Translations under genes and position numbers: made by a program | NCBI GenBank assembly: GCA_023386815.1 | Contig: JAEWIZ010000025.1 | Location: 45,772 to 109,771, forward strand | Reading direction: 5' to 3' | Source: Bacillota bacterium | GTDB lineage: Bacteria; Bacillota; Clostridia; Lachnospirales; Lachnospiraceae | Length of the DNA stretch: 64,000 nucleotides | Shown here: piece by piece, positions 43,100-51,534 of the stretch | Position numbering within the stretch: the stretch's first letter is position 1 | Layout of the letters: the number at the start of each line of letters is the position of its first letter | The notes under the pieces: model-generated | The model's database searches: none | What the model was told of the DNA's origin: nothing | The model's input: only the letters and a program-made list of their open reading frames with translations

Positions 43100-43128
43100 A
43101 TAATACCAGAAATTGATATTTATGTCAA
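43100..43128 (-). promoter_or_regulatory. Consensus promoter of the opposing unit
   Basis: On minus: TTGACA (43128-43123), 17 bases, TATTAT (43105-43100). It fires away from terS. Confidence 0.7.
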
Positions 43129-43193
43129 ATAATGTTGATAAAGCAATAATAGTAATAAACTTATCTTATTTTCAAAACAAGGAGGCGCGCCTA

Positions 43194-43739
43194 ATGGCAT
43201 TAACAGATAAACAAAAGTTATTTGCAGATGAATATTTGATAGACCTTAATGCCACCAGGGCTTACAAGGCGATATATAAGAATTGCAAGAGCGAAGATGT
43301 GGCTGCAGTGAATGGCAATAGATTGCTAAGAAATGCTAAGGTTGCGGAATATATAGAACAACGCATGAAGGAGCGAGAGAAGCGCACAGAGATCACTCAG
43401 GACAAGGTGTTGAAGGAGCTTGCTGCTATAGCCTTTTCCAGTGGTGCAGACTTTGCCCAAGTAATTGATGAACCCATGATTGTTAACGGTAGCTATGTGA
43501 TGGATCCGGATACAGGTAAGTTGAAGACCTGGGAAACTGTGAGGATCACACCTACTGATAAACTACCTGAGGATAAGCGAAAGGCCATCGCGGGGATTAA
43601 GATGGGGAAGAATGGCATTGAGGTGGCTACCTGCGATAAGGTTCGAGCCCTGGAACTGATCGGTAAACATCTTGGAATGTTCAAGGATCAGATGACTCTT
43701 TCTGGTAATCTAGGTATTAAGATTGTGGATGATGTTTGA
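43194..43739 (+). CDS. terS: Terminase small subunit
   Basis: ATG 43194 with AAGGAGG upstream is preferred to the longer frame. The 181-residue protein has the Terminase_2/XtmA pattern (L-T-D-K-Q-K-L-F-A-D-E-Y-L-I-D-L-N-A-T-R-A-Y as motif) with an N-terminal HTH, then V-L-K-E-L-A-A-I-A-F. It recognises phage DNA for packaging. Its stop overlaps the terL start. Confidence 0.9.
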   Translation: MALTDKQKLFADEYLIDLNATRAYKAIYKNCKSEDVAAVNGNRLLRNAKVAEYIEQRMKEREKRTEITQDKVLKELAAIAFSSGADFAQVIDEPMIVNGSYVMDPDTGKLKTWETVRITPTDKLPEDKRKAIAGIKMGKNGIEVATCDKVRALELIGKHLGMFKDQMTLSGNLGIKIVDDV

Positions 43740-44998
43740 TGAAGGAATTAAGAATATCTAAGGTTATAAATCCTTGCTTCCATGAGTTTTGGAGGGAATC
43801 AAAGGAACACCGATATCTAAGATACGTGTTGAAGGGTGGCCGTGCCAGTGCCAAGAGTACACATATAGGATTTAGGATTATTATGGATATTATAAAGTAT
43901 CCGGTTTCAGCACTTGTGGTCAGGAAGGTAGGTAATACCTTATCGGAGTCAGTATTTGAGCAGTTGAAGGAAGCCGCCAGCATCCTGGGTGTAAGTGAGT
44001 ATTTTAAGTTTAATATCTCCCCTCTGCAGATAACTTATATCCCACGAGGTAATAAGATTATTTTCCGAGGAGCAGATGATCCTCAAAAGATCAAATCCTT
44101 GAAGGTTGCTAAGTTCCCGGTAACAATCCTGTGGATAGAGGAGCTAGCAGAGTTCAAAACAGAGGATGAAGTAATAACAATTGAACAGTCAGTATTGAGA
44201 GCAGAGCTTCCGGAAGGATTGCACTACTCTTTTTTTTATAGTTACAATCCACCAAAGAGAAAACAGAGCTGGGTTAATAAAAAATTCAATACGCATGATA
44301 TTCCGGCTAATACATATGTACATCACAGCACATATAAAGATAACCCACATATATCAAAGCAGACCATAGAAGAAGCTGAAGAGCTTGAAAAGAAGGATGA
44401 CTATAAATACCGGTGGATCTTCATGGGTGAGCCGATCGGATCCGGTGTTGTTCCATTCAGTAATTTGGTATTTCGTGAGATTACGGATGAAGAGATCAAA
44501 ACATTTGATAATATCCGTCAGGGCAATGACTGGGGATATGCTACAGATCCTCTTGCATTTGTCCGGCTACATTACGATAAGACCCGGAGGAAAATCTTCT
44601 TTACAGATGAGTTTTATGGGGTAAAGAAGTTCAATCGAGAGCTTGCAGAATGGCTTAAGAAAAAGGGATACGACAGAATTCTTACTACAGCAGATAGCGC
44701 AGAACCAAAGTCCACAAGTGAGATGAGGTATGAGTATGGGTGTAACTTCAAGAATGCTAAGAAAGGTCCAGGGAGTGTTGAATACGGTGAAACATGGCTG
44801 GATGATCTTGAGGAGATTGTCATCGATCCTAAAAGAACTCCGAATGTGGCCAGGGAGTTCGAAAGCATCGATTACCAGACAGACAAGGATGGGGAACCAA
44901 GAGCAAAGCTTGAAGACAAGGACAACCATACAATTGATGCTACGAGATATGCTCTTGAGGATGACATGAAGCGCGGAGGAATTCAGGTACTAAAATAA
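43739..44998 (+). CDS. terL: Terminase large subunit (PBSX type)
   Basis: This about 419-residue protein has the ATPase part with L-K-G-G-R-A-S-A-K-S-T (Walker A) and I-L-W-I-E-E-L-A-E-F (Walker B with catalytic Glu). The nuclease part shows G-N-D-W-G-Y-A-T-D-P and A-D-S-A-E-P-K. It matches Terminase_3/PBSX XtmB. It cuts and pumps DNA into the prohead. Confidence 0.95.
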   Translation: MKELRISKVINPCFHEFWRESKEHRYLRYVLKGGRASAKSTHIGFRIIMDIIKYPVSALVVRKVGNTLSESVFEQLKEAASILGVSEYFKFNISPLQITYIPRGNKIIFRGADDPQKIKSLKVAKFPVTILWIEELAEFKTEDEVITIEQSVLRAELPEGLHYSFFYSYNPPKRKQSWVNKKFNTHDIPANTYVHHSTYKDNPHISKQTIEEAEELEKKDDYKYRWIFMGEPIGSGVVPFSNLVFREITDEEIKTFDNIRQGNDWGYATDPLAFVRLHYDKTRRKIFFTDEFYGVKKFNRELAEWLKKKGYDRILTTADSAEPKSTSEMRYEYGCNFKNAKKGPGSVEYGETWLDDLEEIVIDPKRTPNVAREFESIDYQTDKDGEPRAKLEDKDNHTIDATRYALEDDMKRGGIQVLK

Positions 44999-45004
44999 AG
45001 GCAG

Positions 45005-46414
45005 GTGATAAATTTGGAATTAGATGCAATTAAGAAACTAATCAAAAAATATGCTCCGTATCATGCAGAACAGATGATGAGATCCGAGGTTGCTGAAAGG
45101 TACTACCGGAATAAGAATGATATCTTATTAGATAATAATCAAAAGCCAAAGGATGAAACAGAAAGCCCGCTTCGCAATGCAGATAATCGGGTACCACGTA
45201 ATTTCCATGGTTTGCTTGTGAACCAAAAAGCAGCTTATATGTTCACCGCACCTCCTCTTTTTGATATTGGCAATACGGAATCCAACAAGCAGATCACCGA
45301 GGTACTGGGAGATGAATATGCCAAGACTTGTATGGAGTTGTGTGTGAATGCCTCTAATAGTGCGATTGCATGGCTGCATTACTGGATCAATTCAGATAAA
45401 CAATTTGAGTATGGAGTTGTAAACTCGAAAGAGGTTATTCCAGTATGGTCAAAAAGCTTAAAGCGTAAACTACTAGGCATCCTTAGGATTTATATTGACT
45501 TGGATGATGAAGGCAATAGCTACACCGTGTATGAGTACTGGTCAGATACCGAGTGTCAGGCATTTCGTAGAAAAACTGTAGAGGAAATCGAAATGATTGT
45601 TGAGCACAGGATGTTTAATGTTTTAGATGTCGACACCCAGAATAGGGATATATCCAATACATACAGGCATGACTTCGGAAAAGTACCATTCATACCGTTT
45701 TATAACAATAATATTCATGAGGGAGATCTGGGGAATATCAAGGGGCTGATAGATACATACGACAAGGTGTACAGCGGATTTGTGAATGATCTTGAGGATA
45801 TCCAGGAGATCATCTTCATCCTGTCTGGATACGGTGGAACTGATCTAAAGGAATTTGTTCAGGATCTTAAAAAGTATAAGGCTATCAAGGTGGATTCCGA
45901 TGAAGGCTCTGGAGTTTCTTCACTTACTATCAATATTCCGGTGGAAGCCAGAGAGAAGCTACTGACCATGACCAGAAGAGCAATTTTTGAACAAGGACAA
46001 GGAGTTGACCCGGATCCTTCAAACTTTGGGAATGCTTCCGGTGTAGCCCTTAAATATCTATACTCCCTCCTGGAGCTTAAGGCTGGGTTGATGGAAACGG
46101 AATTTAAACTAGCATTCGGTGAATTTGTACGAGTAATATGTAAGCATTTGAACATTGATTGTAAATCCATTGTACAGACATGGACACGTACTGCAATTAC
46201 TAATGATACCGAATTAGCTGAAATAGCGTCTAAGAGCGCCGGGGTAATATCAAAGAAAACTATAATGGTTCATCACCCTTGGGTTGAGGATGCTGACAAG
46301 GAGATGGATGAGGTTGAAAAAGAAAATTCGGTTCCGGAGGATGATATAATCAACCAAAACAAAGCCGATCTGGAGGCAAAAGAAAAGCAGGTGAGCGGTA
46401 ATGCCAAAGAGTAA
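45005..46414 (+). CDS. Portal protein (SPP1 gp6-like)
   Basis: It starts at GTG 45005 or TTG 45014 (AGGTG upstream). The 466-469-residue protein has the SPP1-like opening with R-Y-Y-R-N-K-N-D-I and N-R-V-P-R-N-F-H-G-L-L-V-N-Q-K as spaced motifs. The late part has S-G-V-A-L-K-Y-L-Y. It forms the dodecameric DNA gate at the head vertex. The acidic C-terminus overlaps the MuF gene by 14 bases. Confidence 0.9.
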   Translation: MINLELDAIKKLIKKYAPYHAEQMMRSEVAERYYRNKNDILLDNNQKPKDETESPLRNADNRVPRNFHGLLVNQKAAYMFTAPPLFDIGNTESNKQITEVLGDEYAKTCMELCVNASNSAIAWLHYWINSDKQFEYGVVNSKEVIPVWSKSLKRKLLGILRIYIDLDDEGNSYTVYEYWSDTECQAFRRKTVEEIEMIVEHRMFNVLDVDTQNRDISNTYRHDFGKVPFIPFYNNNIHEGDLGNIKGLIDTYDKVYSGFVNDLEDIQEIIFILSGYGGTDLKEFVQDLKKYKAIKVDSDEGSGVSSLTINIPVEAREKLLTMTRRAIFEQGQGVDPDPSNFGNASGVALKYLYSLLELKAGLMETEFKLAFGEFVRVICKHLNIDCKSIVQTWTRTAITNDTELAEIASKSAGVISKKTIMVHHPWVEDADKEMDEVEKENSVPEDDIINQNKADLEAKEKQVSGNAKE

Positions 46415-48158
46415 GCAGTACTGGCAAGAACGTCAAGAGCTTAAATATCTGTCTGGAGAGCAAAAGGTCAATGATTACTATTCTGGCTTGAAAAAATCCT
46501 TTGAGCAGGCCAAGAAAGACATCCAATCTGTTATAAATGATTTTTATTGGAGATATGCCCAGGAGAATGGAGTCACGTATGCATCAGCTCAGAGACTTCT
46601 CTCAAAAGCTGAGATTGGCGATCTGCAGGACTTTATCAATAAAGTAAAGGCCAATATGGGTAAGTATGATCAAGAGCTTAACAATATGTCAATCCGAGCG
46701 AGAATAACACGGTATGAGGCATTACAAAAGCAGGTTGATGCTTTTCTTCAGCAGCTTTATGCGGTTGATTATCAGTATAACGGCGAGCAGCTAATGAAGG
46801 ATGTTTATACAGATAGTTATCTCCGAACCTGGTATAACATTGATCAGTATCATGGATTTCACCAGGAATTTGCTCAGGTCAGTGCTCAAGCAATCGAGGA
46901 GTTAATTACATATCCATTTGATGGGGCTGACTTCTCCACAAGACTTTGGAAACAGAAAGATCACATGCTACAGCAGCTGAAAGAATCCATAACCACGATG
47001 CTAATTCAGGGGCGCAATCCTCAGACATTGGCCAAGGAATTCGCAAAGAAATTCGAGAGGAAGGAGTTTGAAGCTTATCGGCTTCTACACACAGAAGGAT
47101 CTTTCATTATGGAGCAGGCATCCCAAGCAGCTTATAAAGAGGATAATGTAGAGAAATATGAATGGCTGGCCACACTGGATGTTAAGACGTGCGAGCGATG
47201 TCGGGAGAGAGATGGGAAAACCTATGATGTCGATAAAGCGGTTGTCGGTGTGAACATGCCTCCGCTGCATGCCTTCGATCGGTGCACTACGGTTCCTTAT
47301 TATGGTGATGAGGACATGGCTGATCGGACAAGGATAGCCCGGGATCCTGTCACAGGTAAGGGTTATGAAGTACCTGCTGATATGACCTTCAAACAATGGC
47401 ATAAGGAATTTATTGAAGGTAATCCGGAGGCTAAACTTGCAGAGAAGAAGTGGAAAAATCGGCAATTAGACAAGCATCAATATGAGGACTATAGGAATAT
47501 ACTAGGTGAGGATTATCTGCCGAAATCATTTGATGAATTCCAAGGAATTAAATATTCTGAGGGCAATGAGTACGGCATACTGAAGGCGCAAGTAAAAGGT
47601 ATGAGTTATTATAATAAGGCGATTACAAATGAGCCTGAGATCACCGATCATATCAAGGAAGTAGCTGAATCTGTTGGAATGGATACAGTCGGGATTGAGT
47701 ATAGAATTAAGGGTAAGGACTCTTATTTAAGAAAAATAAAAAGTAAATACAATCCGACTGGGAATGAATATGAAGTTAAAGATATTATAAGATATACTTA
47801 TACTTCATCTCCGGTGGAATTATCAGAAAAAGCCTTAAATGCTATTGAAGTTCATAAGAGCATGGGATACAATACACTTGAGGTCAAGAACTACTGGATG
47901 GTAGATACAGACCCGTATAAAGGAATCAATACTACTATTCAATCACCTTCAGGACAGAAATTTGAGCTTCAGTATCATACGTCTGAGAGCTTTGATCTTA
48001 AAAACGGCAAACTACATGATCTATATGAAGAGCAGCGCCTAATCAGTGACAGATCAAGCAAAGAGTATCTGAGACTAGATGATGAGATGTATGAGTTATC
48101 TGATGAACTTACCATTCCAGCAGGAATAGAAAGGATAAAGTCGCATGGACAAGGTTAG
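46401..48158 (+). CDS. MuF-type minor head protein with C-terminal RelA/SpoT-like domain
   Basis: This 585-residue protein is about twice the size of a plain MuF. Residues about 1-300 are the head-morphogenesis part with the MuF core (C-E-R-C-R-E-R-D-G at 264-272; P-P-L-H at 287-290; D-R-C at 293-295). Residues about 395-585 are an extra domain with a nucleotidyl-transferase-like series. That series is R435-x-K437, S441, K445, K-D-I-I-R-Y-T (D461, R464), Y506-x-G508, E522-x-Q524-Y-H-T527 and H539-x-x-Y542. It resembles RelA/SpoT synthetase motifs. Phage MuF proteins with toxin C-termini are a known class. The overlapping next gene could be the immunity partner. Confidence 0.85.
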   Translation: MPKSKQYWQERQELKYLSGEQKVNDYYSGLKKSFEQAKKDIQSVINDFYWRYAQENGVTYASAQRLLSKAEIGDLQDFINKVKANMGKYDQELNNMSIRARITRYEALQKQVDAFLQQLYAVDYQYNGEQLMKDVYTDSYLRTWYNIDQYHGFHQEFAQVSAQAIEELITYPFDGADFSTRLWKQKDHMLQQLKESITTMLIQGRNPQTLAKEFAKKFERKEFEAYRLLHTEGSFIMEQASQAAYKEDNVEKYEWLATLDVKTCERCRERDGKTYDVDKAVVGVNMPPLHAFDRCTTVPYYGDEDMADRTRIARDPVTGKGYEVPADMTFKQWHKEFIEGNPEAKLAEKKWKNRQLDKHQYEDYRNILGEDYLPKSFDEFQGIKYSEGNEYGILKAQVKGMSYYNKAITNEPEITDHIKEVAESVGMDTVGIEYRIKGKDSYLRKIKSKYNPTGNEYEVKDIIRYTYTSSPVELSEKALNAIEVHKSMGYNTLEVKNYWMVDTDPYKGINTTIQSPSGQKFELQYHTSESFDLKNGKLHDLYEEQRLISDRSSKEYLRLDDEMYELSDELTIPAGIERIKSHGQG

Positions 48159-48351
48159 ATATTTACGTCTTACAGATTATGATCACAGAGGAGAAATAGT
48201 AAAGCAAGAAGGAAGAAAATTCTTTCTAATACAAAAAGATACTATGACTAGAATCGGAATGGGACCTTATTTTTATCCTGATGCTCCAGAGTTTGAATGT
48301 TATGAGGAGATAACCGAGGATGAAGTGAATAAAATAATAGCAGCTATGTAA
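48145..48351 (+). CDS. Small protein coupled to MuF, candidate immunity protein
   Basis: This 68-residue acidic protein overlaps the MuF gene by 14 bases and is followed immediately by a terminator. The sequence (R-Y-L-R-L-T-D-Y-D-H-R-G-E-I, E-E-I-T-E-D-E-V) matches no phage morphogenesis family I know. Overlap with a gene ending in a toxin-like domain suggests an antidote, but this is inference. Confidence 0.65.
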   Translation: MDKVRYLRLTDYDHRGEIVKQEGRKFFLIQKDTMTRIGMGPYFYPDAPEFECYEEITEDEVNKIIAAM

Positions 48352-48356
48352 AGCCA

Positions 48357-48385
48357 TCTATCATAACGGTAGGTGGTTTTTTTGT
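48357..48385 (+). terminator. Terminator after the MuF/immunity pair
   Basis: CCATCTA pairs with TAGGTGG (one wobble) and is followed by seven T, in the middle of the late operon. Confidence 0.8.
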
Positions 48386-48390
48386 AGAAA

Positions 48391-48424
48391 TATTTACATA
48401 TTTTGTCGCATATGGTAAAATAGC
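48391..48424 (+). promoter_or_regulatory. Promoter of the 48.4 kb accessory gene
   Basis: TTTACA, a 17-base spacer, then TAAAAT (about 48391-48421), after a terminator and before AAAGGAGG. Confidence 0.6.
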
Positions 48425-48444
48425 ACCAAAAGGAGGATGGTGTT

Positions 48445-48786
48445 ATGAATAAAGTTATAGCAGGAAATTATGAAGGAAAGGGCATTTCATGCGCGGGTGG
48501 GCAAGTAGCTATTGCAGTTTCTATTTTTCAGAATGTAAAGCTTAACAGTAGTACAGTTGATGCATATGAATTGATTACAGATGAACATCGAAAGAGCGCT
48601 GCAAGTGGAATAGGTAGAGGAATTGTCGGAGGTGTTCTGCTTGGACCAGTTGGAATGATAGGTGGGGCACTATTAGCTAAAAACAAAGGAATTTATCAGG
48701 TGGCTATACAATTTAAAGATGGAAGTAAAAGCTTAATTGAAATTGATGATAAGGTTTATAAAGTATTAGTTAAAGCACTTTTCTAG
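48445..48786 (+). CDS. Small glycine-rich membrane-associated protein (accessory)
   Basis: ATG 48445 follows AAAGGAGGATGG. The 113-residue protein has a central glycine-zipper-like hydrophobic stretch (G-I-G-R-G-I-V-G-G-V-L-L-G-P-V-G-M-I-G-G as spaced Gly motif, about 52-78). N- and C-terminal beta-type segments flank it. It resembles bacterial glycine-zipper proteins rather than head proteins. It carries its own promoter and terminator, so it is likely a moron. Confidence 0.7.
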   Translation: MNKVIAGNYEGKGISCAGGQVAIAVSIFQNVKLNSSTVDAYELITDEHRKSAASGIGRGIVGGVLLGPVGMIGGALLAKNKGIYQVAIQFKDGSKSLIEIDDKVYKVLVKALF

Positions 48787-48794
48787 TATTTAGA

Positions 48795-48825
48795 GCACTT
48801 ACTCCGGTAGGTGCTTTTATTATGT
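48795..48825 (+). terminator. Terminator of the 48.4 kb accessory gene
   Basis: AGCACTTAC and GTAGGTGCT form a 9-bp stem, followed by TTTTATTA. Another weaker hairpin (AAGACCT 48864-48870, AGGTCTT 48877-48883, then ATTTTT) follows before the scaffold gene. Confidence 0.82.
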
Positions 48826-48994
48826 TTGAATTACAGTGAGGTGGTGATCATTTTATCTCCCTAAAGACCTGGATAAAGGTCTTATTTTTATGTCCGGGAT
48901 GACCCTAAACTATATCACTACTCTGCCGAAGAATAAGCGGCTGAATCCCAATACCCGGAGAGCGGGAATAAAAATCTATGGAGGAATTTTAATT

Positions 48995-49597
48995 ATGCAA
49001 TGGTTATTAGATTTAATCACAAAGCACACAAAGGATGGTGTTATTGATACGGATGCCCTAACAAAGGAAATCAATATGGAGTTTCCTAAGCATGCGGTGC
49101 CGAAAGCTGATTTTAATACTCTCAATGAGCAACTAAAGACGGCGAATGGCACCATAGCAGACTTGAAGAAAAACAACGCTGACAATGAGACTCTTCAGGG
49201 GACTATTAAGGAACACGAAAAAACTATAGCCGGCCTAAAGACTGAGGGTGAAAAAACCCGTAAGGAATATGCTCTGAAGGATAAGCTCCGGGAGCAGAAC
49301 GTTACTGATCCGGATTACCTCATTTACAAGCATGGTGGAGTTGACAAATTTAATTTTGATAAGGATGGCAATCCGATAGGCCTTGAGGATACTGTGAAGC
49401 CTTACAAAGAGTCACTTCCGCATATCTTTAAGACAGATAAACAGCAAACCAATTATAACCCTGCAGGAGGCGGTGGAGGTACTGGCAAGAATCCTTTTGC
49501 AAAGGATACGTTCAATCTCACTGAACAGGGTAGATTACTTAGAGACAATCCGGCACAGGCTAAAGAATTAGCTGCAGCTGCTGGATACAAATTATAA
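48995..49597 (+). CDS. Phage scaffold protein (gp20-like)
   Basis: ATG 48995 follows GGAGGAATTTTAATT and is preferred to the longer frame. The 200-residue protein is a long charged helix/coiled coil (about 35-115; F-N-T-L-N-E-Q-L, I-K-E-H-E-K-T-I-A-G-L-K), then a Gly-rich linker and a C-terminal segment ending A-A-A-A-G-Y-K-L. It directs capsid assembly and is removed afterwards. It lies directly upstream of the capsid gene. Confidence 0.9.
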   Translation: MQWLLDLITKHTKDGVIDTDALTKEINMEFPKHAVPKADFNTLNEQLKTANGTIADLKKNNADNETLQGTIKEHEKTIAGLKTEGEKTRKEYALKDKLREQNVTDPDYLIYKHGGVDKFNFDKDGNPIGLEDTVKPYKESLPHIFKTDKQQTNYNPAGGGGGTGKNPFAKDTFNLTEQGRLLRDNPAQAKELAAAAGYKL

Positions 49598-49616
49598 GAA
49601 AAGGAGAATGTAAATT

Positions 49617-50600
49617 ATGCCTGATATTACAAGAGTACAGGATATTATTCAGCCGGAGGTGTTTACTCCATATGCGATTAACAGAACAATGGAATTATCC
49701 GCTTTGATTCAAAGTGGAATTGCTGAAAACAGCACTGAGTTTGATGATTTAGCGAGCGGTCCGAATTTAACCGCCAATATGCCTTTCTGGAATGACCTTG
49801 AGGGGGATTTGGAGATCATGGACGATAATGGAGAGTCTGAGCCTGGTAGCATCGGATCTGATAAGGACGTGGCGCGTAAGCTCGGTTTTGTAAAATCCTA
49901 TGGCGCTAATGCTTTAGCAGCTATGCTATCTGGCGATGACCCAATGAAGGCTATTGCTGATCTGTTTGCTGCTTACTGGAACAGACAGTATCAAGGGGTG
50001 TTGTTATCGACCATGGATGGTATCTTTTCCGCTACCAATATGGCTGATAAAATCTATGACATTACGGGCAAATCAGGAGATGCAGCACTCATTAACGGTA
50101 AAAGCTTCCTGGATGCAAACCAGTTGATGGGAGATGCAAAAGACCTGTTAACCGGAATCATGATCCATAGTGCTACAGAAACCCATCTTGCGAAGAATGA
50201 TCTGCTTGAATACAGACAGGATACTCAGGGATCTGTAAGAGTACCGTATTTTATGAATAAGCGTGTTATCGTAGACGATAGCATTGCATTCGATACGACA
50301 ACCGGCGCATCAGAAAGTTACTTATTTGGTGCCGGTGCTATAGCCTGGGGCAATGGTCATCATAAGGATATTAAGGAAACGGAGCTAGTGAGAAATGGTT
50401 TATCTCTGGCCGGCGAGGACATCCTTGTTAACAGACGATTATCTATCCTGCATCCTCGTGGTGTTAAATGGGTTGAACCAGCCAATGGATTGGCTAAAAA
50501 ATTCCCTAGCCTTACGGATCTTGCAACAGGGACTCACTGGAACCGTGTATACGATCAGAAGAAAATCCGTATCGTGAAGTTTATGTTTAAGATCGATTAA
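49617..50600 (+). CDS. Major capsid protein
   Basis: This 327-residue protein follows AAAAGGAG. It shows the SPP1/gpP-like capsid pattern: D-I-I-Q-P-E-V-F-T-P-Y, M-P-F-W-N-D-L, A-Y-W-N-R-Q-Y-Q and the late L-H-P-R-G-V-K-W. No leader peptide or protease is needed for this type. Confidence 0.9.
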   Translation: MPDITRVQDIIQPEVFTPYAINRTMELSALIQSGIAENSTEFDDLASGPNLTANMPFWNDLEGDLEIMDDNGESEPGSIGSDKDVARKLGFVKSYGANALAAMLSGDDPMKAIADLFAAYWNRQYQGVLLSTMDGIFSATNMADKIYDITGKSGDAALINGKSFLDANQLMGDAKDLLTGIMIHSATETHLAKNDLLEYRQDTQGSVRVPYFMNKRVIVDDSIAFDTTTGASESYLFGAGAIAWGNGHHKDIKETELVRNGLSLAGEDILVNRRLSILHPRGVKWVEPANGLAKKFPSLTDLATGTHWNRVYDQKKIRIVKFMFKID

Positions 50601-50616
50601 GGAGGATACATATGGA

Positions 50617-50835
50617 TTGTATGAAGATAGAGTTAAACGGCTGCATGATCATGTAGTAGCACATGAGAAAAAAGCCGAAGATACAACCGGCACAGGTGAG
50701 CTAACCAATAAGCAGATTATGGCCATGCTTGATGAAAAAGGCATTGAGTATGATAAGAAAGCCAATAAGGCTACATTGATAGCACTGCTTGAGAGCGGTT
50801 CTGTTGGCCAAAATAATTCTGAGGGCGCTGAGTAA
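50617..50835 (+). CDS. Small head-associated protein with HeH/SAP-like segment
   Basis: The 72-residue frame starts at TTG 50617. AAGGAGG better positions an ATG at 50611, which is out of frame and stops after 14 codons. The protein has a helical N-terminus and a C-terminal L-T-N-K-Q-I-M-A-M-L-D-E-K-G-I repeat-like HeH/SAP motif. GGCGC/GCGCC around the stop forms a small hairpin. Confidence 0.65.
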   Translation: MYEDRVKRLHDHVVAHEKKAEDTTGTGELTNKQIMAMLDEKGIEYDKKANKATLIALLESGSVGQNNSEGAE

Positions 50836-50863
50836 TCGGCGCCTTTATTAAGGAGCTGATATC

Positions 50864-51205
50864 ATGCTAACAACTGTATTAATATCAAAGGTCAAAGAGA
50901 ATCTAAAGATCACTGGGGAAGAGAAAGACCTTATCATTGCCGATATGATCCAGGAAGTTTTGAATTACTGCAATCTGACAGATGCACCAGCTGAGCTTGA
51001 GCCATTTATCCGGAAGAAAGTCAAAGGTATCATTGACTATGAAGCCGAGAACGGTACAGGCTCCGTATTTGACATAAAGAGCATCAAGGAGGGCGATTCA
51101 TCCATTACCTATAATGTAGATGAGAAAACCTCCAAAGAGACGATTTATGGGCTGTCAGACAGGGACAAGGCAACACTGAGAGGATTTAGGAGGCTGAGGA
51201 AGTGA
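50864..51205 (+). CDS. Head-tail connector protein (gp6-like)
   Basis: This 113-residue helical protein opens V-L-I-S-K-V-K-E-N-L-K-I and matches the DNA-packaging adaptor that sits below the portal. It overlaps the next gene by 4 bases. Confidence 0.8.
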   Translation: MLTTVLISKVKENLKITGEEKDLIIADMIQEVLNYCNLTDAPAELEPFIRKKVKGIIDYEAENGTGSVFDIKSIKEGDSSITYNVDEKTSKETIYGLSDRDKATLRGFRRLRK

Positions 51206-51534
51206 GTAGTCCGTATGAACGCTTATGGAAAGATAAGATGGATATATACCGGTATGAAAAGGTCAAGGTAAACAAAATCACTAAGTCAGGTGAAAAGCTG
51301 ATTGAAAGTGATGTTAAATGTCATTACAGTGCTGGTTCCTTAGCCGATACCGGATCCGAGGTTCCTACACTGGTCAGCTCTCACAAACTCTTCTGCGGAG
51401 AAGGCATAGTTCAAGAAGGTGATAAGGTTATCGTTACTCAGCGAAACGGTAATAAGGTGACCCTGATCGTCGGAGAAGGCTTTCCTTACTCTGGAGGAGC
51501 GCAGCATACCGTGAAAAGAGATGGTAAAGCATGA
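51202..51534 (+). CDS. Head closure/adaptor protein
   Basis: A 110-residue beta-rich protein (K-M-D-I-Y-R-Y-E-K-V, V-Q-E-G-D-K-V-I-V-T) at the place of the SPP1 gp16-like stopper. Family assignment is mainly positional. Confidence 0.7.
   Translation: MSSPYERLWKDKMDIYRYEKVKVNKITKSGEKLIESDVKCHYSAGSLADTGSEVPTLVSSHKLFCGEGIVQEGDKVIVTQRNGNKVTLIVGEGFPYSGGAQHTVKRDGKA

Noticed and set aside
43184..43191. GGCGCGCC palindrome before terS
   Set aside because: A lone 8-base palindrome is not enough to call a cos or pac site.
43113..43193. Longer N-terminus for the terminase small subunit
   Set aside because: The family N-terminus and AAGGAGG support ATG 43194, and the extension overlaps the opposing promoter.
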